A DNA stretch of 64,000 bases, taken from positions 1 through 64,000 of the forward strand of contig CAZGXM010000002.1 in assembly GCA_964529795.1 (NCBI GenBank), in the 5' to 3' direction. The notes under the pieces are model-generated. The model saw only the letters and a list, made by a program, of their open reading frames with translations, did no database searches and had not been told where the DNA came from. Positions 1 to 9,021 of the stretch are shown here, in pieces. This DNA comes from CAZGXM01 sp964529795. GTDB taxonomy: Bacteria > Bacillota > JADQBR01. Within the stretch, counting starts at the first letter, position 1; every line of letters starts with the position of its first letter. The position numbers and the translations under genes are program-made.

Positions 1-125
1 TTTTTTAGTCTATACAATTATTAGCCTCAAACCCATATTTCTCAATACTTTTAGGGTTAGCTTAGTAAAGTCACGTTAGGTGAAGCAGAACCACTTGAAG
101 AGGAAACTGAATAGTGTAAATAAAC

Positions 126-150
126 AACCGCCCTTTCCGAAAGGGCGGTT
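126..150. terminator. Perfect 11-bp hairpin, possible terminator
   Basis: The arms 126-136 and 140-150 pair perfectly around a 3-nt loop. The flank is T-rich only when read on the minus strand, so it would best end a minus-strand transcript, or it closes a gene lying left of the window. Just before it, bases 61-114 read as a short stop-bounded acidic frame ending in EEETE, which might be the tail of a decayed gene but is too short to call. Confidence 0.5.
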
Positions 151-180
151 ATGATGACGAACTAGTTGCGAGTTTCATTT

Positions 181-226
181 CGGTATCCTAAAATCCGTCT
201 CATTCTGGGAAAATTTTGGGATACCG
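181..226. repeat. 14-bp inverted repeat upstream of the lipoate operon
   Basis: Arms 181-194 and 213-226 are complementary over 14 bp with one G-T wobble and an 18-nt loop. It lies in the 375-bp stretch before the first gene, which otherwise holds only a TATAAT-like hexamer at 347-352. A terminator or operator role cannot be told apart from sequence. Confidence 0.4.
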
Positions 227-375
227 TTATTATTATCAAGATGATTTAGCGGATAAGACAGACATAGTAAAATGGTACCTGCCGCTTTCATAAATTTATG
301 GATACAATTATCCCAATGACCTTAAAAGTGAAAAACAAAAATATAGTATAATAACATGAAGGAGGTGCTCGTGAA

Positions 376-1965
376 GTGGAAACTTGGCGTTTGCTTGATA
401 CGGGGATAAAAACTGCAGCAGAAAATATGGCATTAGATGAAGTGGTCTTAACCGCTAAAGGGAAGGGCTGGACACCTAATACGCTTAGGTTTCTGCAGTT
501 TAGTCCTCCTTGTGTCTTGGTTGGCTATCATCAAAGTATTGAGCAGGAGATTCGCATTGATTACTGCAGGGACAATGGTATAGATATCAATCGTCGTATT
601 ACCGGCGGCGGGGGATTGTACTGGGATGAAACCCAGCTTGGCTGGGAGATATTTGCTGATAAGAATCATCCTGCCATTCCCAATAAAATAGAGGAGTTGT
701 ATGAAAAGCTCAGCAATGCAGTAATTTTTGCATTGGGTGAGTTTGGCCTAAAGGCCAAGTTTAGGTACAGGAATGACATTGAAATAAACCACCGGAAAAT
801 TTCAGGTACCGGGGGGACTGAATTAGATAATGCGTTTTTATTTCAAGGGACTCTCCTGGTGGATTTTGATGTGGATACAATGTTAAGGGCATTAAGGATA
901 CCTACGGAAAAACTAAAGGATAAGGAAATAGAGTCGGTAAAAGAGCGGGTTACCTGTTTGAAATGGGAATTGGGCTATACCCCGGCCATTGAGGATATTA
1001 AGACGGCTATCGTAAAAGGATTCTCCCACGAGTTGGGAGTTAAATTCACTGAAGGGGTCTTATCCCAGAAAGAGGAAAAGCTGTTAGTTGAGACTATACC
1101 GAAATTTAAATCAGTAAAATGGGTGGATAATATACGCCGGTCGCCGCTGCAGCGTCAGGAGTTAAAGTCTCTTTATAAAAATGAAGGCGGCCTCATCAGG
1201 ACATCTGTCATTTTAGACGGCTATACAGAAAGAATCCTGACTATTTTAATTACCGGTGATTTTTTTGTTTACCCGAAAAACGCCATCTTTGATTTGGAAA
1301 ATTTACTGCGAGACGTCCCGGCTGATTTTAATCAAATACTCAGCATAATTAGTAGGTTTTTTGGAGAAAAACAGGTCAAGATTCCGGGCCTTACCCCGAA
1401 AGATTTTACCATTGCCATATGGGATGCTGTTAAAAAGAAGGATTTACTGGACCACGGAATTGGCTTAAAGGATATTAACTCAGTTTATATGGTGGGGGGA
1501 GATTTTGAGCAGGTGGAAAACGCCACGGTGCTGCTTCTTCCCTACTGCGCCAAAAAAGTGAGCTGTAAATATCGCTTTTGGGAAGGATGTGTACAGTGCG
1601 GAGGTTGTACCATCGGGCCGGCTTTTAAACTGGCGCTGGATTATGGGCTGCAGCCCGTTACCATTCAGAATTATGAAATGCTGGAAGAAACCCTTAAGGA
1701 CCTTCAGAAAAGGGGAGTTCAGTCCTTTGTCGGGACGTGCTGTGAAGCGTTTTATGCCAAACATAAGGATGATTTTGAACGTATCGGCCTGCCGGGGGTG
1801 CTGGTGGATGTAAAAAACTCTACCTGTTACGACCTGGGCAAGGAAAAAGAAGCCAAAGAAGGCATGTTTGAAAATCAGACCGAGTTAAAGTTGGACTTAC
1901 TTAAACAAATTGTTGATTTAAAAGCAAGCCGGGTAAATAGTTCCATGGTTGGTGGTAATCAATGA
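376..1965 (+). CDS. Lipoate-protein ligase family protein with C-terminal DUF116 domain
   Basis: This 529-residue protein joins a lipoate/biotin protein ligase fold to a DUF116 domain. The ligase hallmark RRITGGGG is at residues 73-80 and is followed by the expected second lobe to about residue 330. The DUF116 part (about 370-515) holds a Cys-rich run CKYRFWEGCVQCGGC near 397-412, plausibly a metal or Fe-S site, and TCC near 460. The GTG start at 376 sits 10 nt after GGAGG; the stop overlaps the next gene by 4 bp (ATGA). The downstream FAD reductase and two radical SAM proteins suggest a role in attaching octanoyl/lipoyl groups in LipS1/LipS2-type lipoate assembly. The family call is secure; the pathway role is inferred. 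No lipoyl acceptor protein (GcvH or E2) is in the window. Confidence 0.8.
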   Translation: METWRLLDTGIKTAAENMALDEVVLTAKGKGWTPNTLRFLQFSPPCVLVGYHQSIEQEIRIDYCRDNGIDINRRITGGGGLYWDETQLGWEIFADKNHPAIPNKIEELYEKLSNAVIFALGEFGLKAKFRYRNDIEINHRKISGTGGTELDNAFLFQGTLLVDFDVDTMLRALRIPTEKLKDKEIESVKERVTCLKWELGYTPAIEDIKTAIVKGFSHELGVKFTEGVLSQKEEKLLVETIPKFKSVKWVDNIRRSPLQRQELKSLYKNEGGLIRTSVILDGYTERILTILITGDFFVYPKNAIFDLENLLRDVPADFNQILSIISRFFGEKQVKIPGLTPKDFTIAIWDAVKKKDLLDHGIGLKDINSVYMVGGDFEQVENATVLLLPYCAKKVSCKYRFWEGCVQCGGCTIGPAFKLALDYGLQPVTIQNYEMLEETLKDLQKRGVQSFVGTCCEAFYAKHKDDFERIGLPGVLVDVKNSTCYDLGKEKEAKEGMFENQTELKLDLLKQIVDLKASRVNSSMVGGNQ

Positions 1966-3035
1966 GAGCGGATATTAGAGAGTACGATGCGGTTATCATC
2001 GGTGCAGGTCCTGCAGGGGCGGCAGCGGCGAAAGAGTTGGCGGGCAGCGGGTTTTCCGCGGCTCTTTTGGAGAAAAGAAGACAAATCGGCATACCGGTCA
2101 GATGTGCCGAGTTTGTCCCCCGTTTTTTAAACAGTTACTATGATATACCGCCTTTTGTCATTGCCCAACAGATTAACCATATGGAGACACATTTGCCGGA
2201 TAAAAGCAAAGAAGTGACCCCTGCTCCCGGTTATGTTGTGCACCGGGTGCTGTTTGATAAATATTTGGTTGCCCAGGCGGTTGAAGCGGGCGCCGTGCTG
2301 TATTTAGGCACTAAAGCGGTGAAAATCCATAATAATGAAGTGGTTGCTGTGCAAGGTGACAGTAACATAGTCTTTCATACAAAAATAATTGTCGGCGCCG
2401 ATGGCCCCAATTCTATGCTTAGAAAGGTTGTGGGGATTAAGAAACCGCCCATGGCCCGTGCTCTCCAGGCTGAGGTAGTACTGGAAAGGGAGCAATCAAC
2501 TACTCAAATAGTGTTTCACCCCAGCATTTACGGGGGTTATGCCTGGTTTTTCCCCAAAGGCAAGACTGCCAATGTAGGTTTGGGCATGATTAACCAGGGA
2601 GGAGACTCGGTGAAAAAAGCCTGGCAGAGGTTATTTAGCCTTTTTAATATTGAGTCCACTATCGGTTATACAGGCGGGCAAGTTCCTGTTGGCGGTACGG
2701 TAAAACAGCTGGTAAAAGATAATATGCTGTTGGCAGGTGACGCCGCAGGACTGACTCATCCTATTACCGGTGCCGGTATCAGTAATGCGGTGATTAGCGG
2801 TAAGATGGCCGGTGCAGCGGCTGCCGATGCCCTGTCTTCGGGAGATTATACTTACCTAAGCAATTATGAGGAAGATATTGAAGACCTTTTCGGTAATAGT
2901 TTAAGGCTAGCCGCGGCAAATAGAAAATACCAGGAAGAAAATTGGAGTGATGATCCGGAAGTCCTCAGCGGTGTGATTAAAAAGACATGGGTTGCCTTTC
3001 AAGAATATGGTGCAAATAAACAGGGGGGAGTTTAA
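1962..3035 (+). CDS. lipT: Geranylgeranyl reductase-family FAD oxidoreductase, LipT-like
   Basis: A 357-residue flavoprotein with an N-terminal Rossmann FAD motif (VIIGAGPAGAAAAKEL, about residues 11-26), the RCAEFVP segment typical of geranylgeranyl reductase-like enzymes, and a second FAD motif LAGDAAGLTHPITGAGI near 262-278. It starts at an ATG overlapping the stop of the ligase gene, so the two are translationally coupled. In the lipoate pathway described for sulfur oxidisers and archaea, a protein of this family (LipT) accompanies lipoyl ligase, LipS1 and LipS2 and is thought to feed electrons. The context here is the same. By sequence alone it could also be a generic lipid or quinone reductase. 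Confidence 0.65.
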   Translation: MRADIREYDAVIIGAGPAGAAAAKELAGSGFSAALLEKRRQIGIPVRCAEFVPRFLNSYYDIPPFVIAQQINHMETHLPDKSKEVTPAPGYVVHRVLFDKYLVAQAVEAGAVLYLGTKAVKIHNNEVVAVQGDSNIVFHTKIIVGADGPNSMLRKVVGIKKPPMARALQAEVVLEREQSTTQIVFHPSIYGGYAWFFPKGKTANVGLGMINQGGDSVKKAWQRLFSLFNIESTIGYTGGQVPVGGTVKQLVKDNMLLAGDAAGLTHPITGAGISNAVISGKMAGAAAADALSSGDYTYLSNYEEDIEDLFGNSLRLAAANRKYQEENWSDDPEVLSGVIKKTWVAFQEYGANKQGGV

Positions 3036-3036
3036 A

Positions 3037-4095
3037 TTGAATAATTTAGCAGCCAAAACAACGGATAATCAAAATATGGAAAGTCCTGATTATGCCCAAA
3101 CCAGTCTGGCAGCAAGTCTGACTTTGGGATTCGAGAGGGGATTGTTTCACCGCAACGCGACTCTAAAAGGTCTTAATCTCTTGGTAACCTACAATAACAA
3201 GTGTGCCGGGAACTGCAGTTACTGCGGCTTATCGAGAACCAGGGACCTCACTGAAAGTGAAACATTTATTCGTGTCAGTTGGCCTACTTATGCTGTGGAT
3301 GACATGATTCATGCTGTAAAGGAAAAGCAGCATGAACTGCAGCGTGTATGTGTAGGCATGATAACCCATAAAAAAGCTGTGGCGGACAGCATTGCCATCA
3401 TCAAACGATTTAAAAAAGAGACCGATTTATTAATTAGTGCGCTGGTCTCTCCCACTGTCATGAAAAGGGGGGACCTAAGCCGGATAAAAGAAGCGGGAGC
3501 TGATATGTGCGGAATTGCCGTTGATGCGGCTACTGAAGAATTATTTGATAAATTTCGGGGCCGGTCGGTGTCCGGTCCCCATCGCTGGTCAGCGTTCTGG
3601 GATGCCGTAGAAGAGGCGGCGGCCGTGTTTGGGCGGTATAAAGCAGGAGTACATTTAATTGTAGGATTAGGGGAAACCGAAAAGGAAATGGTAGATACGA
3701 TACAAAGGGCCCATGACTTAGGAGCCATAACACATTTATTCAGCTTTTTTCCTGAAGCGGGGAGTAAAATGGAGAACTGGCCCCAACCTGATTTGGGCCA
3801 CTATCGGCGTATCCAATTGGCCAGATATGTAATTAATAATAACTTAGGTACAGCAGCGGAGATACAGTTTAACGGCGACGGGCAGTTAACTGATTTCGGG
3901 CAGGATTTGGATAAGTTTTTTGCGGACGGGGAAGCATTTATGACTTCAGGCTGCGCAGGAAAAGACGATAAAGTAGCCTGCAACCGACCTTTCGGTAACG
4001 AGCGTCCTTCAAAGCCTATTAGAAACTTTCCCTTTATGCCAACGCCTCAGGATTTAAAATTAATAAGAAAACAATTATGGCAGGGTCTAAAATGA
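3037..4095 (+). CDS. Radical SAM protein, biotin synthase-related (LipS1/LipS2-type)
   Basis: A radical SAM enzyme of about 352 residues with the cluster motif at C56, C60 and C63 (KCAGNCSYCG) followed by a TIM-barrel-like domain. C-terminal Cys residues in SGCAGKDDKVAC could bind a second, sulfur-donating Fe-S cluster. I place the start at TTG 3037, which follows GGGGGGAG by 6 nt and lies one base after the previous stop; an upstream in-frame ATG at 2992 lies inside the previous gene. The two consecutive radical SAM genes behind a lipoate ligase match the split lipoyl synthase LipS1/LipS2, in which each subunit inserts one sulfur into an octanoyl chain. I cannot say from sequence which of the two this is. 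Confidence 0.65.
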   Translation: MNNLAAKTTDNQNMESPDYAQTSLAASLTLGFERGLFHRNATLKGLNLLVTYNNKCAGNCSYCGLSRTRDLTESETFIRVSWPTYAVDDMIHAVKEKQHELQRVCVGMITHKKAVADSIAIIKRFKKETDLLISALVSPTVMKRGDLSRIKEAGADMCGIAVDAATEELFDKFRGRSVSGPHRWSAFWDAVEEAAAVFGRYKAGVHLIVGLGETEKEMVDTIQRAHDLGAITHLFSFFPEAGSKMENWPQPDLGHYRRIQLARYVINNNLGTAAEIQFNGDGQLTDFGQDLDKFFADGEAFMTSGCAGKDDKVACNRPFGNERPSKPIRNFPFMPTPQDLKLIRKQLWQGLK

Positions 4096-5078
4096 GTGCA
4101 ACTGAGAGGGCGGTTACACGAGATATAATAAAAGATGCCTATCAAAATTCTTTGAATCACCTGCTGGAAGAGGCGTGGCAGGTCAGGACGGAATACCATG
4201 ATAATACCTTGGCTTTTGCGGCACCCAGTCCCAAGTTTTATGAAACTGATGATTATAAAAATAACAGGACGGCATTTATTAATGTTTCCGTTACAGGGAC
4301 TAAATGTGCACTGCGCTGCGAACATTGTAAGGGTGAACTGTTAAAATCCATGCATTCAGCAACTGATTCTAAAGAGTTAGTCAGTTTAGGTGAAAGATTC
4401 CTTAAAAAAGGCTGCCAAGGTGTCTTGATCAGCGGGGGAGCCGATGCTAACGGTGAAGTCCCGCTTAAAAACATGGCGGCAGGTATAAAACAACTAAAGC
4501 AGCTGGGTTTGAAAGTAATCGTGCATACAGGGTTGATTACAGAGGAAACGGCACTTATCTTAAAAGAATGTGGAGTGGATCAGGTTTTAACTGATGTAAT
4601 TGGGGATAGGCAGACTGCTAAAGAAGTGTATCATTTGGACAAAACCCCGGAACAGTTTGGAAATGCTTTGAAGATAATGGGTGACGCCGGTTTAAATATT
4701 GCACCTCACATTGTTATTGGACTGGATTATGGCCGTATTGTGGGTGAATTGGAGGCGTTATACCAGGTGATAAGGGCCGATGCCCCGGCAATTGTCTTTG
4801 TAATATTAAATCCATTACCCGATACCCCCATGTTTGGTGTAAAGAGTGCTCCGGCGGATAAAATTGGGAAAATAATTGCTTTAGCCCGTATCTTCAGTCC
4901 CAAAGCAAAAATAATGTTGGGATGTGCCAAACCGCCTAAAGATAAGATAGCCATTGAAACATTGGCACTGAATGCCGGTGTTAACGCAATCGCCTATCCT
5001 GCAGAAGAGACTGTATCTTTAGCCAAAGATAAGGGCTTGAAAACATTTTTTAGTCCTTTATGCTGCAGCTTGCTTTAA
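4092..5078 (+). CDS. Radical SAM protein, partner subunit (LipS1/LipS2-type)
   Basis: A radical SAM protein of about 328 residues with C72, C76 and C79 (KCALRCEHCKGE). It ends in a Cys pair, PLCCSLL, which looks like a native terminus and a likely ligand for an auxiliary cluster. The ATG at 4092 overlaps the preceding stop (ATGA) and is preferred over an in-frame ATG at 4077. It is the last intact gene of the operon. Known relatives were long annotated as biotin synthase homologues. The expected partner is the radical SAM protein encoded immediately upstream. The family is clear; the exact reaction is inferred from context. Confidence 0.65.
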   Translation: MSATERAVTRDIIKDAYQNSLNHLLEEAWQVRTEYHDNTLAFAAPSPKFYETDDYKNNRTAFINVSVTGTKCALRCEHCKGELLKSMHSATDSKELVSLGERFLKKGCQGVLISGGADANGEVPLKNMAAGIKQLKQLGLKVIVHTGLITEETALILKECGVDQVLTDVIGDRQTAKEVYHLDKTPEQFGNALKIMGDAGLNIAPHIVIGLDYGRIVGELEALYQVIRADAPAIVFVILNPLPDTPMFGVKSAPADKIGKIIALARIFSPKAKIMLGCAKPPKDKIAIETLALNAGVNAIAYPAEETVSLAKDKGLKTFFSPLCCSLL

Positions 5079-5749
5079 AACTTATGGCGCTGCTTCTTCT
5101 CAGGGCCAATGGGGTTATATGTGATGTTGACCCGCTGTTTGTAATTGACTTGAAAAACCCCGAAAATCCAAATATTTTGGGCAAGTTAAAAATCCCCGGT
5201 TATTCGGATTACCTCCATCCTTATGACAACAATCACATTATTGGTTTCGGAAAGGATACCGTCGAGGCTAAGGAGGGGGACTTTGCCTGGTATCAAGGGC
5301 TGAAAATTGCCATCTTTGATGTTATCGATGTAAACAACCCCAAGGAATTGTTTAAAGAAATTATCGGTGACCGCGGTACCGATTCTGAAATTCTGCGTAA
5401 TCACAAGGCACTGTTATTTGACAGGGAAAAAGGACTTTTAAGTTTTCCTGTTACGGTCATGAGGGTAAAAGAAAAAGGCCCGAATAATGCTTTCCGGTAT
5501 GGAGAGTTTTCTTTCCAGGGTGCCTACGTGTACCATGTTGACCTGGATAACGGTTTTTCCCTGAAAAAGAAAATTACCCATCTCACTGACGAGGATTATC
5601 TTAAGGCGGGCAGCTACTGGCACGCTCCGGGCAAAAGTATTGAAAGAATTCTTTATATCGGTGATAGACTCTACACCCTGTCAAAGGGTAAAATAAAAGT
5701 GTATGACCTGAATACGCTGGATGAAATCAAGAGCATTTCACTTCCATGA
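5060..5749 (+). pseudogene. Truncated beta-propeller protein (C-terminal part only)
   Basis: The reading frame encodes the C-terminal portion of the secreted beta-propeller family, with segments such as DPLFVIDLKNPENPNIL and HNHIIGFGKDT-like strands. Full-length members are several hundred residues longer and start with a signal peptide and N-terminal propeller blades, none of which are present. Homology begins around 5107, only about 30 bp past the stop of the radical SAM gene, and there is no ribosome binding site at the first ATG. I read this as the 3' end of a gene whose 5' part was removed by a rearrangement that placed the lipoate operon next to it. Confidence 0.7.
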
Positions 5750-5782
5750 ACATAAAAACTACAGAGAAAGGGGGGAATTGCT

Positions 5783-6562
5783 ATGAGTGAGGTTTTGCTT
5801 GTCGAAAAGCGGGATGCAGTTACTTATCTTACCTTGAACCGGCCGGAAAAATACAATGCTTTAGATCTTGAAATAACTGAAAAACTGTCATTGGCAGTTA
5901 AGGATTGTTTTGAGGATGATACAAGAGTCGTGGTAATCAGAGGTTCAGGAAAGGCATTTTGTTCCGGCGGCGACCTTTCCTACATGGTTTCACAACAATC
6001 AATTAAAGAAGCTTTGGGAAAACTTATCCAACTGCTGCACCGCCTGATGACTGACATTCGCCTGCTGCCGAAACCAGTGATAGCGGCAATTAACGGTACT
6101 GCGGCGGGAGCCGGGATGAGTCTGGCCTTGGCAGCCGATTTACGGATTGCTTCGGACAGGGCTAAATTTAAACAGGCGTATACCAGTAACGGGTTGGTTC
6201 CTGATGGGGGTTGGAGCTTGTGGGTGCCGGCGATCGTGGGCCTTTCCAAAGCCAGCGAACTGATTCTTTTGGACGAAGTGTTCGACGCCCGGCGCGCGCA
6301 TGAACTTGGTTTGGTCAATATGGTAGCTGCCGATAGCGATTTTTCGCTAAAGGTCGATGAAACCGCAAGGATGTTGGCAAAAGGGGCTACCAAAGCCTAC
6401 GGGGCGGCCAAAGCTTTACTAAACCAGTCGGCTTTACCCATGTTGGAGACACAGCTTGAGAAGGAACGCCAGGCGATGATAGCTATTGGGAGCACAAGGG
6501 ATGCAAAAGAAGGCATCAATGCTTTTCTGGAAAAAAGACTGCCCGAGTTTTGCGGTGAATAA
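5783..6562 (+). CDS. Enoyl-CoA hydratase/isomerase family protein
   Basis: A 259-residue crotonase-fold protein. It has the CoA/oxyanion-hole segments FCSGGDLSYM (near residue 59) and INGTAAGAGMSLALAADLRIAS (near 100-120). At the first catalytic position the hydratase glutamate is not evident, while the second region reads LVPDGGWSLWVP, with Asp where PaaG-type isomerases carry it. An isomerase or dienoyl-type reaction is therefore at least as likely as hydration. ATG 5783 follows a strong AAAGGGGGG site. The gene stands alone between the broken propeller gene and a terminator. The substrate is unknown. Confidence 0.8.
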   Translation: MSEVLLVEKRDAVTYLTLNRPEKYNALDLEITEKLSLAVKDCFEDDTRVVVIRGSGKAFCSGGDLSYMVSQQSIKEALGKLIQLLHRLMTDIRLLPKPVIAAINGTAAGAGMSLALAADLRIASDRAKFKQAYTSNGLVPDGGWSLWVPAIVGLSKASELILLDEVFDARRAHELGLVNMVAADSDFSLKVDETARMLAKGATKAYGAAKALLNQSALPMLETQLEKERQAMIAIGSTRDAKEGINAFLEKRLPEFCGE

Positions 6563-6617
6563 TCAAGCTTTTCTGGTACAGCCTGGCAGTACGTATCTCA
6601 CTGGGACATGAAACGGG

Positions 6618-6656
6618 AAGGGTTTCACTTTTGTTAAAAGAAGTGGAACCCTTTTT
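6618..6656 (+). terminator. Rho-independent terminator after the crotonase gene
   Basis: A 13-bp stem, 6618-6630 with 6641-6653 and one G-T wobble, has a 10-nt loop and ends in a run of six T. It lies between convergent genes and ends the plus-strand transcript. Confidence 0.85.
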
Positions 6657-6693
6657 TAATGGCTTTGGCAAGTAAAATAGAAGATTTAGCAGG

Positions 6694-7326
6694 TCAGCAG
6701 CTGTCCCGTATTTTTGCGATGGGTCCTTCAGGATCGATTACATTTACCAGCAGCTGGTAGGGTACGGGGAACTGCGGCGGGCCCACAAAGTGGGGTGTAA
6801 ATACCAGTTCCTGAAAAAAGACAACTAAATCTTTATCAGTCAGGTAGAATTCCTGATTGTCGGTGATAGGCGGAACTTCATCGAAAGTGGGAATGTCTTT
6901 TTCCTCGATTTGTTCTTTGACAAAATTTTTGATTATGAGTCTGTAATCAGTACCTGCTTTAAACAGGTCATGAAACTCATATTGTTTGGCGTTGCTTAAA
7001 TTTACTGTTAAAGCTTTTAAGACCGTCGTCCCGTTGGCTGCCTTAAAAGGTATCAAAAATACTTCAATCGTCAAGCTTAAAATACCCTTGTCATTGAAAG
7101 TAATTTCATATCTTCCCGTAACTTTCACGGAACATCCATCCACGTCGGTAATATCTTGAGGTATTTGATTGAACACAACCTTTTCAATCATTTGGTTAAG
7201 CTTATTTTTCACTTTTTCATCAAAGCTTGGATAGATATCTTCAACTTGCGGGTAAATGAAATCGATACAGGGGGTTTCTATCTTTTTTTCAGTGATGCGT
7301 GCAAAAAAACGCTTCCGGCTGTACAT
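6694..7326 (-). CDS. DUF3298-type protein
   Basis: A 210-residue protein resembling RsiV/PdaC-like proteins with a DUF4163 plus DUF3298 layout. The C-terminal part contains the typical alternating strands and the LVVFFQELVFTPHFVGPPQFPVPY segment near 165-190. No signal peptide or membrane segment is visible, so it appears cytoplasmic, which is unusual because many relatives are secreted or membrane anchored. The ATG on the minus strand follows a GGGAGGG site. It is monocistronic and convergent with the crotonase gene. Function unknown. Confidence 0.6.
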   Translation of the reverse strand: MYSRKRFFARITEKKIETPCIDFIYPQVEDIYPSFDEKVKNKLNQMIEKVVFNQIPQDITDVDGCSVKVTGRYEITFNDKGILSLTIEVFLIPFKAANGTTVLKALTVNLSNAKQYEFHDLFKAGTDYRLIIKNFVKEQIEEKDIPTFDEVPPITDNQEFYLTDKDLVVFFQELVFTPHFVGPPQFPVPYQLLVNVIDPEGPIAKIRDSC

Positions 7327-7515
7327 TTAAAATTAACCCTCCCACTTAGGTTCTCTAATCTATGTTATTCATTTGCAAGACAAAATGTTTGTAATTTTGC
7401 ACTGCAGATTTAAAAAATCAGTGCCTCAGCGGGTAGGATATACGTTATTTGGGAAAGAAATATAGTTTTACGCTGAAAATCACTGTTCGAAAATTGTCTT
7501 TCAGGAGGTGTAAAA

Positions 7516-7926
7516 ATGACCGATCGACTGGTTGAAACCGGTATCAAGCGCATGGAAAAAGATGCTCTGGCCCGGTATTTGGGGATTGAACTGGAAGAAA
7601 TCAAGCCCGGTTGTGCACGGGCCACCATGAAAGTTAAACATGAGCTGTTAAATGGTGCCGGCGTTACACACGGCGGGGCAATATTCAGCCTGGCTGATGT
7701 GGCTTTTGCTGCTGCCAGCAATGCTCACGGACCGGTGGCACTGGCGTTAAACGTTAATATCAGCTTTTTAAAGGCCACTTTTTTGGAAGAAACCCTGACG
7801 GCTGAAGCCAAGGAAGAAAACCTCACGGCCAAAACCGGGGTTTATCGTATTGAAGTGAGAAATGACAGCGGGGAACTGGTGGCAGTGGCGGAGGGGTTGG
7901 TATACAGGAAGAACCGACACTTGTAG
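7516..7926 (+). CDS. PaaI-type hotdog-fold thioesterase
   Basis: A 136-residue single hotdog-domain protein, the usual length for PaaI-type thioesterases. The signature NGAGVTHGGAIFSLADVAFAAASN lies near residues 48-71, with Asp in SLADVAF at the usual catalytic place. It would hydrolyse acyl-CoA (aryl or medium chain) in the cytoplasm. ATG 7516 follows CAGGAGG. It is the first gene of a likely run that continues with the HgcA-like gene 56 bp downstream. Confidence 0.8.
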   Translation: MTDRLVETGIKRMEKDALARYLGIELEEIKPGCARATMKVKHELLNGAGVTHGGAIFSLADVAFAAASNAHGPVALALNVNISFLKATFLEETLTAEAKEENLTAKTGVYRIEVRNDSGELVAVAEGLVYRKNRHL

Positions 7927-7982
7927 TAAGAAGGAAAAAGTGTTTAAATATAGATAGATGACACGTGAGAAGGAGCAACTCT

Positions 7983-9008
7983 ATGACCTGGTATCAAGCA
8001 GTGGCGGTTTTTATTCCGTTGGCAGTTGTTTGGAATTACCTCCGCCGCAGGCAGTCTGTTCCGGAAAGTAAAGATATTAATACCGTTATTAGTCCTTTGC
8101 CGGTTTCTTTGGGCCTGGCAGGTTATTTGAAAGCGCTGGTTGCATGGCTTTTTCTTTTCACTCGTACCTTTGCTGTGCGCCCGGGTATCTATTACCTTGG
8201 CGATTATGCACCGGACGCACCCCTGCTGGTAACCGGCAACTTCTACTTGACCCTTTTTTCATTGGTCCGGCAATTGAACGACCGCTCTGTCAGGCTGCTG
8301 GTAATTGATACTGAGGGTATCAACGTCTGGTGTTCCTCGGGGAAAGGGAAATTTTCCGCCCGGGAAATAATCGATAAAGCCAGGGCCTGCAGTTTATTGA
8401 CTGAGGATAAAAAGCTGGAACTGGTCCTGCCCAAGCTGTCTTTGGCGGGAGTAAAGCTGTCCGAACTGAAAGAAGCAGGGGTCAAGGCGGTAATCGGACC
8501 GCTTCGTGCCGAAGATATCCCGGAGTATCTGGACAGTGATAAATTAAAAAACTGTCTTCAAGACAGAGTGCGCTTTGATTTTAAACAGCGCCTTTTTACC
8601 GCCGTACCCACCGCCGTTCAGTTTTTTTATAATTTTCTTGGTATCTATGTGATTACGTTTGGCTGGCTGGACCAGAGTATTGTCTGGATAACCACGGCTT
8701 TGGCTTTTAGCTATCCGTTACTTTTTCCTTATTTACCGGGAAAACTTTTTGCCACCAAAGGAATCTCCCTGAGTGTCGCGGCATGGATACCGGTCATGGT
8801 TTTCTTGCTGATTTACAGGGAACTGAGCATCTCCTTTATCTTGTTTCAATCGGCCTTTATTGCGGCTACTTCTATCCTGGTAGGTTTGGGTTATACCGGC
8901 AACAGCCCGATTAGCAACTACACTTTGGTGCGCCGGGAAATTGCCAAATTTTTGCCGGTGGTGGTTGGACTGTATGTGCTTGCACTGGTTATATACATCC
9001 TGATTTAG
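7983..9008 (+). CDS. hgcA: HgcA-like corrinoid protein (mercury methylation family)
   Basis: A 341-residue protein with the two-part HgcA architecture: a CFeSP-like corrinoid domain (about 65-200) followed by about five membrane helices (about 205-341). Diagnostic stretches are VRPGIYYLGD, then the cap helix N114-VWCSSG-K121 with C117 as the expected lower cobalt ligand, and YTGNSPIS between the last helices. Canonical HgcA has N(V/I)WCA(A/G)GK, so two positions carry Ser. An extra hydrophobic helix is present at about residues 4-20, where known HgcA have a soluble N-terminus. Start ATG 7983 follows AAGGAG by 7 nt; an in-frame GTG at 7965 is less likely. The adjacent ferredoxin gene is HgcB-like. 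Whether it methylates Hg(II) cannot be read from sequence. Confidence 0.78.
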   Translation: MTWYQAVAVFIPLAVVWNYLRRRQSVPESKDINTVISPLPVSLGLAGYLKALVAWLFLFTRTFAVRPGIYYLGDYAPDAPLLVTGNFYLTLFSLVRQLNDRSVRLLVIDTEGINVWCSSGKGKFSAREIIDKARACSLLTEDKKLELVLPKLSLAGVKLSELKEAGVKAVIGPLRAEDIPEYLDSDKLKNCLQDRVRFDFKQRLFTAVPTAVQFFYNFLGIYVITFGWLDQSIVWITTALAFSYPLLFPYLPGKLFATKGISLSVAAWIPVMVFLLIYRELSISFILFQSAFIAATSILVGLGYTGNSPISNYTLVRREIAKFLPVVVGLYVLALVIYILI

Positions 9009-9021
9009 GAGGTTTTCCAAA

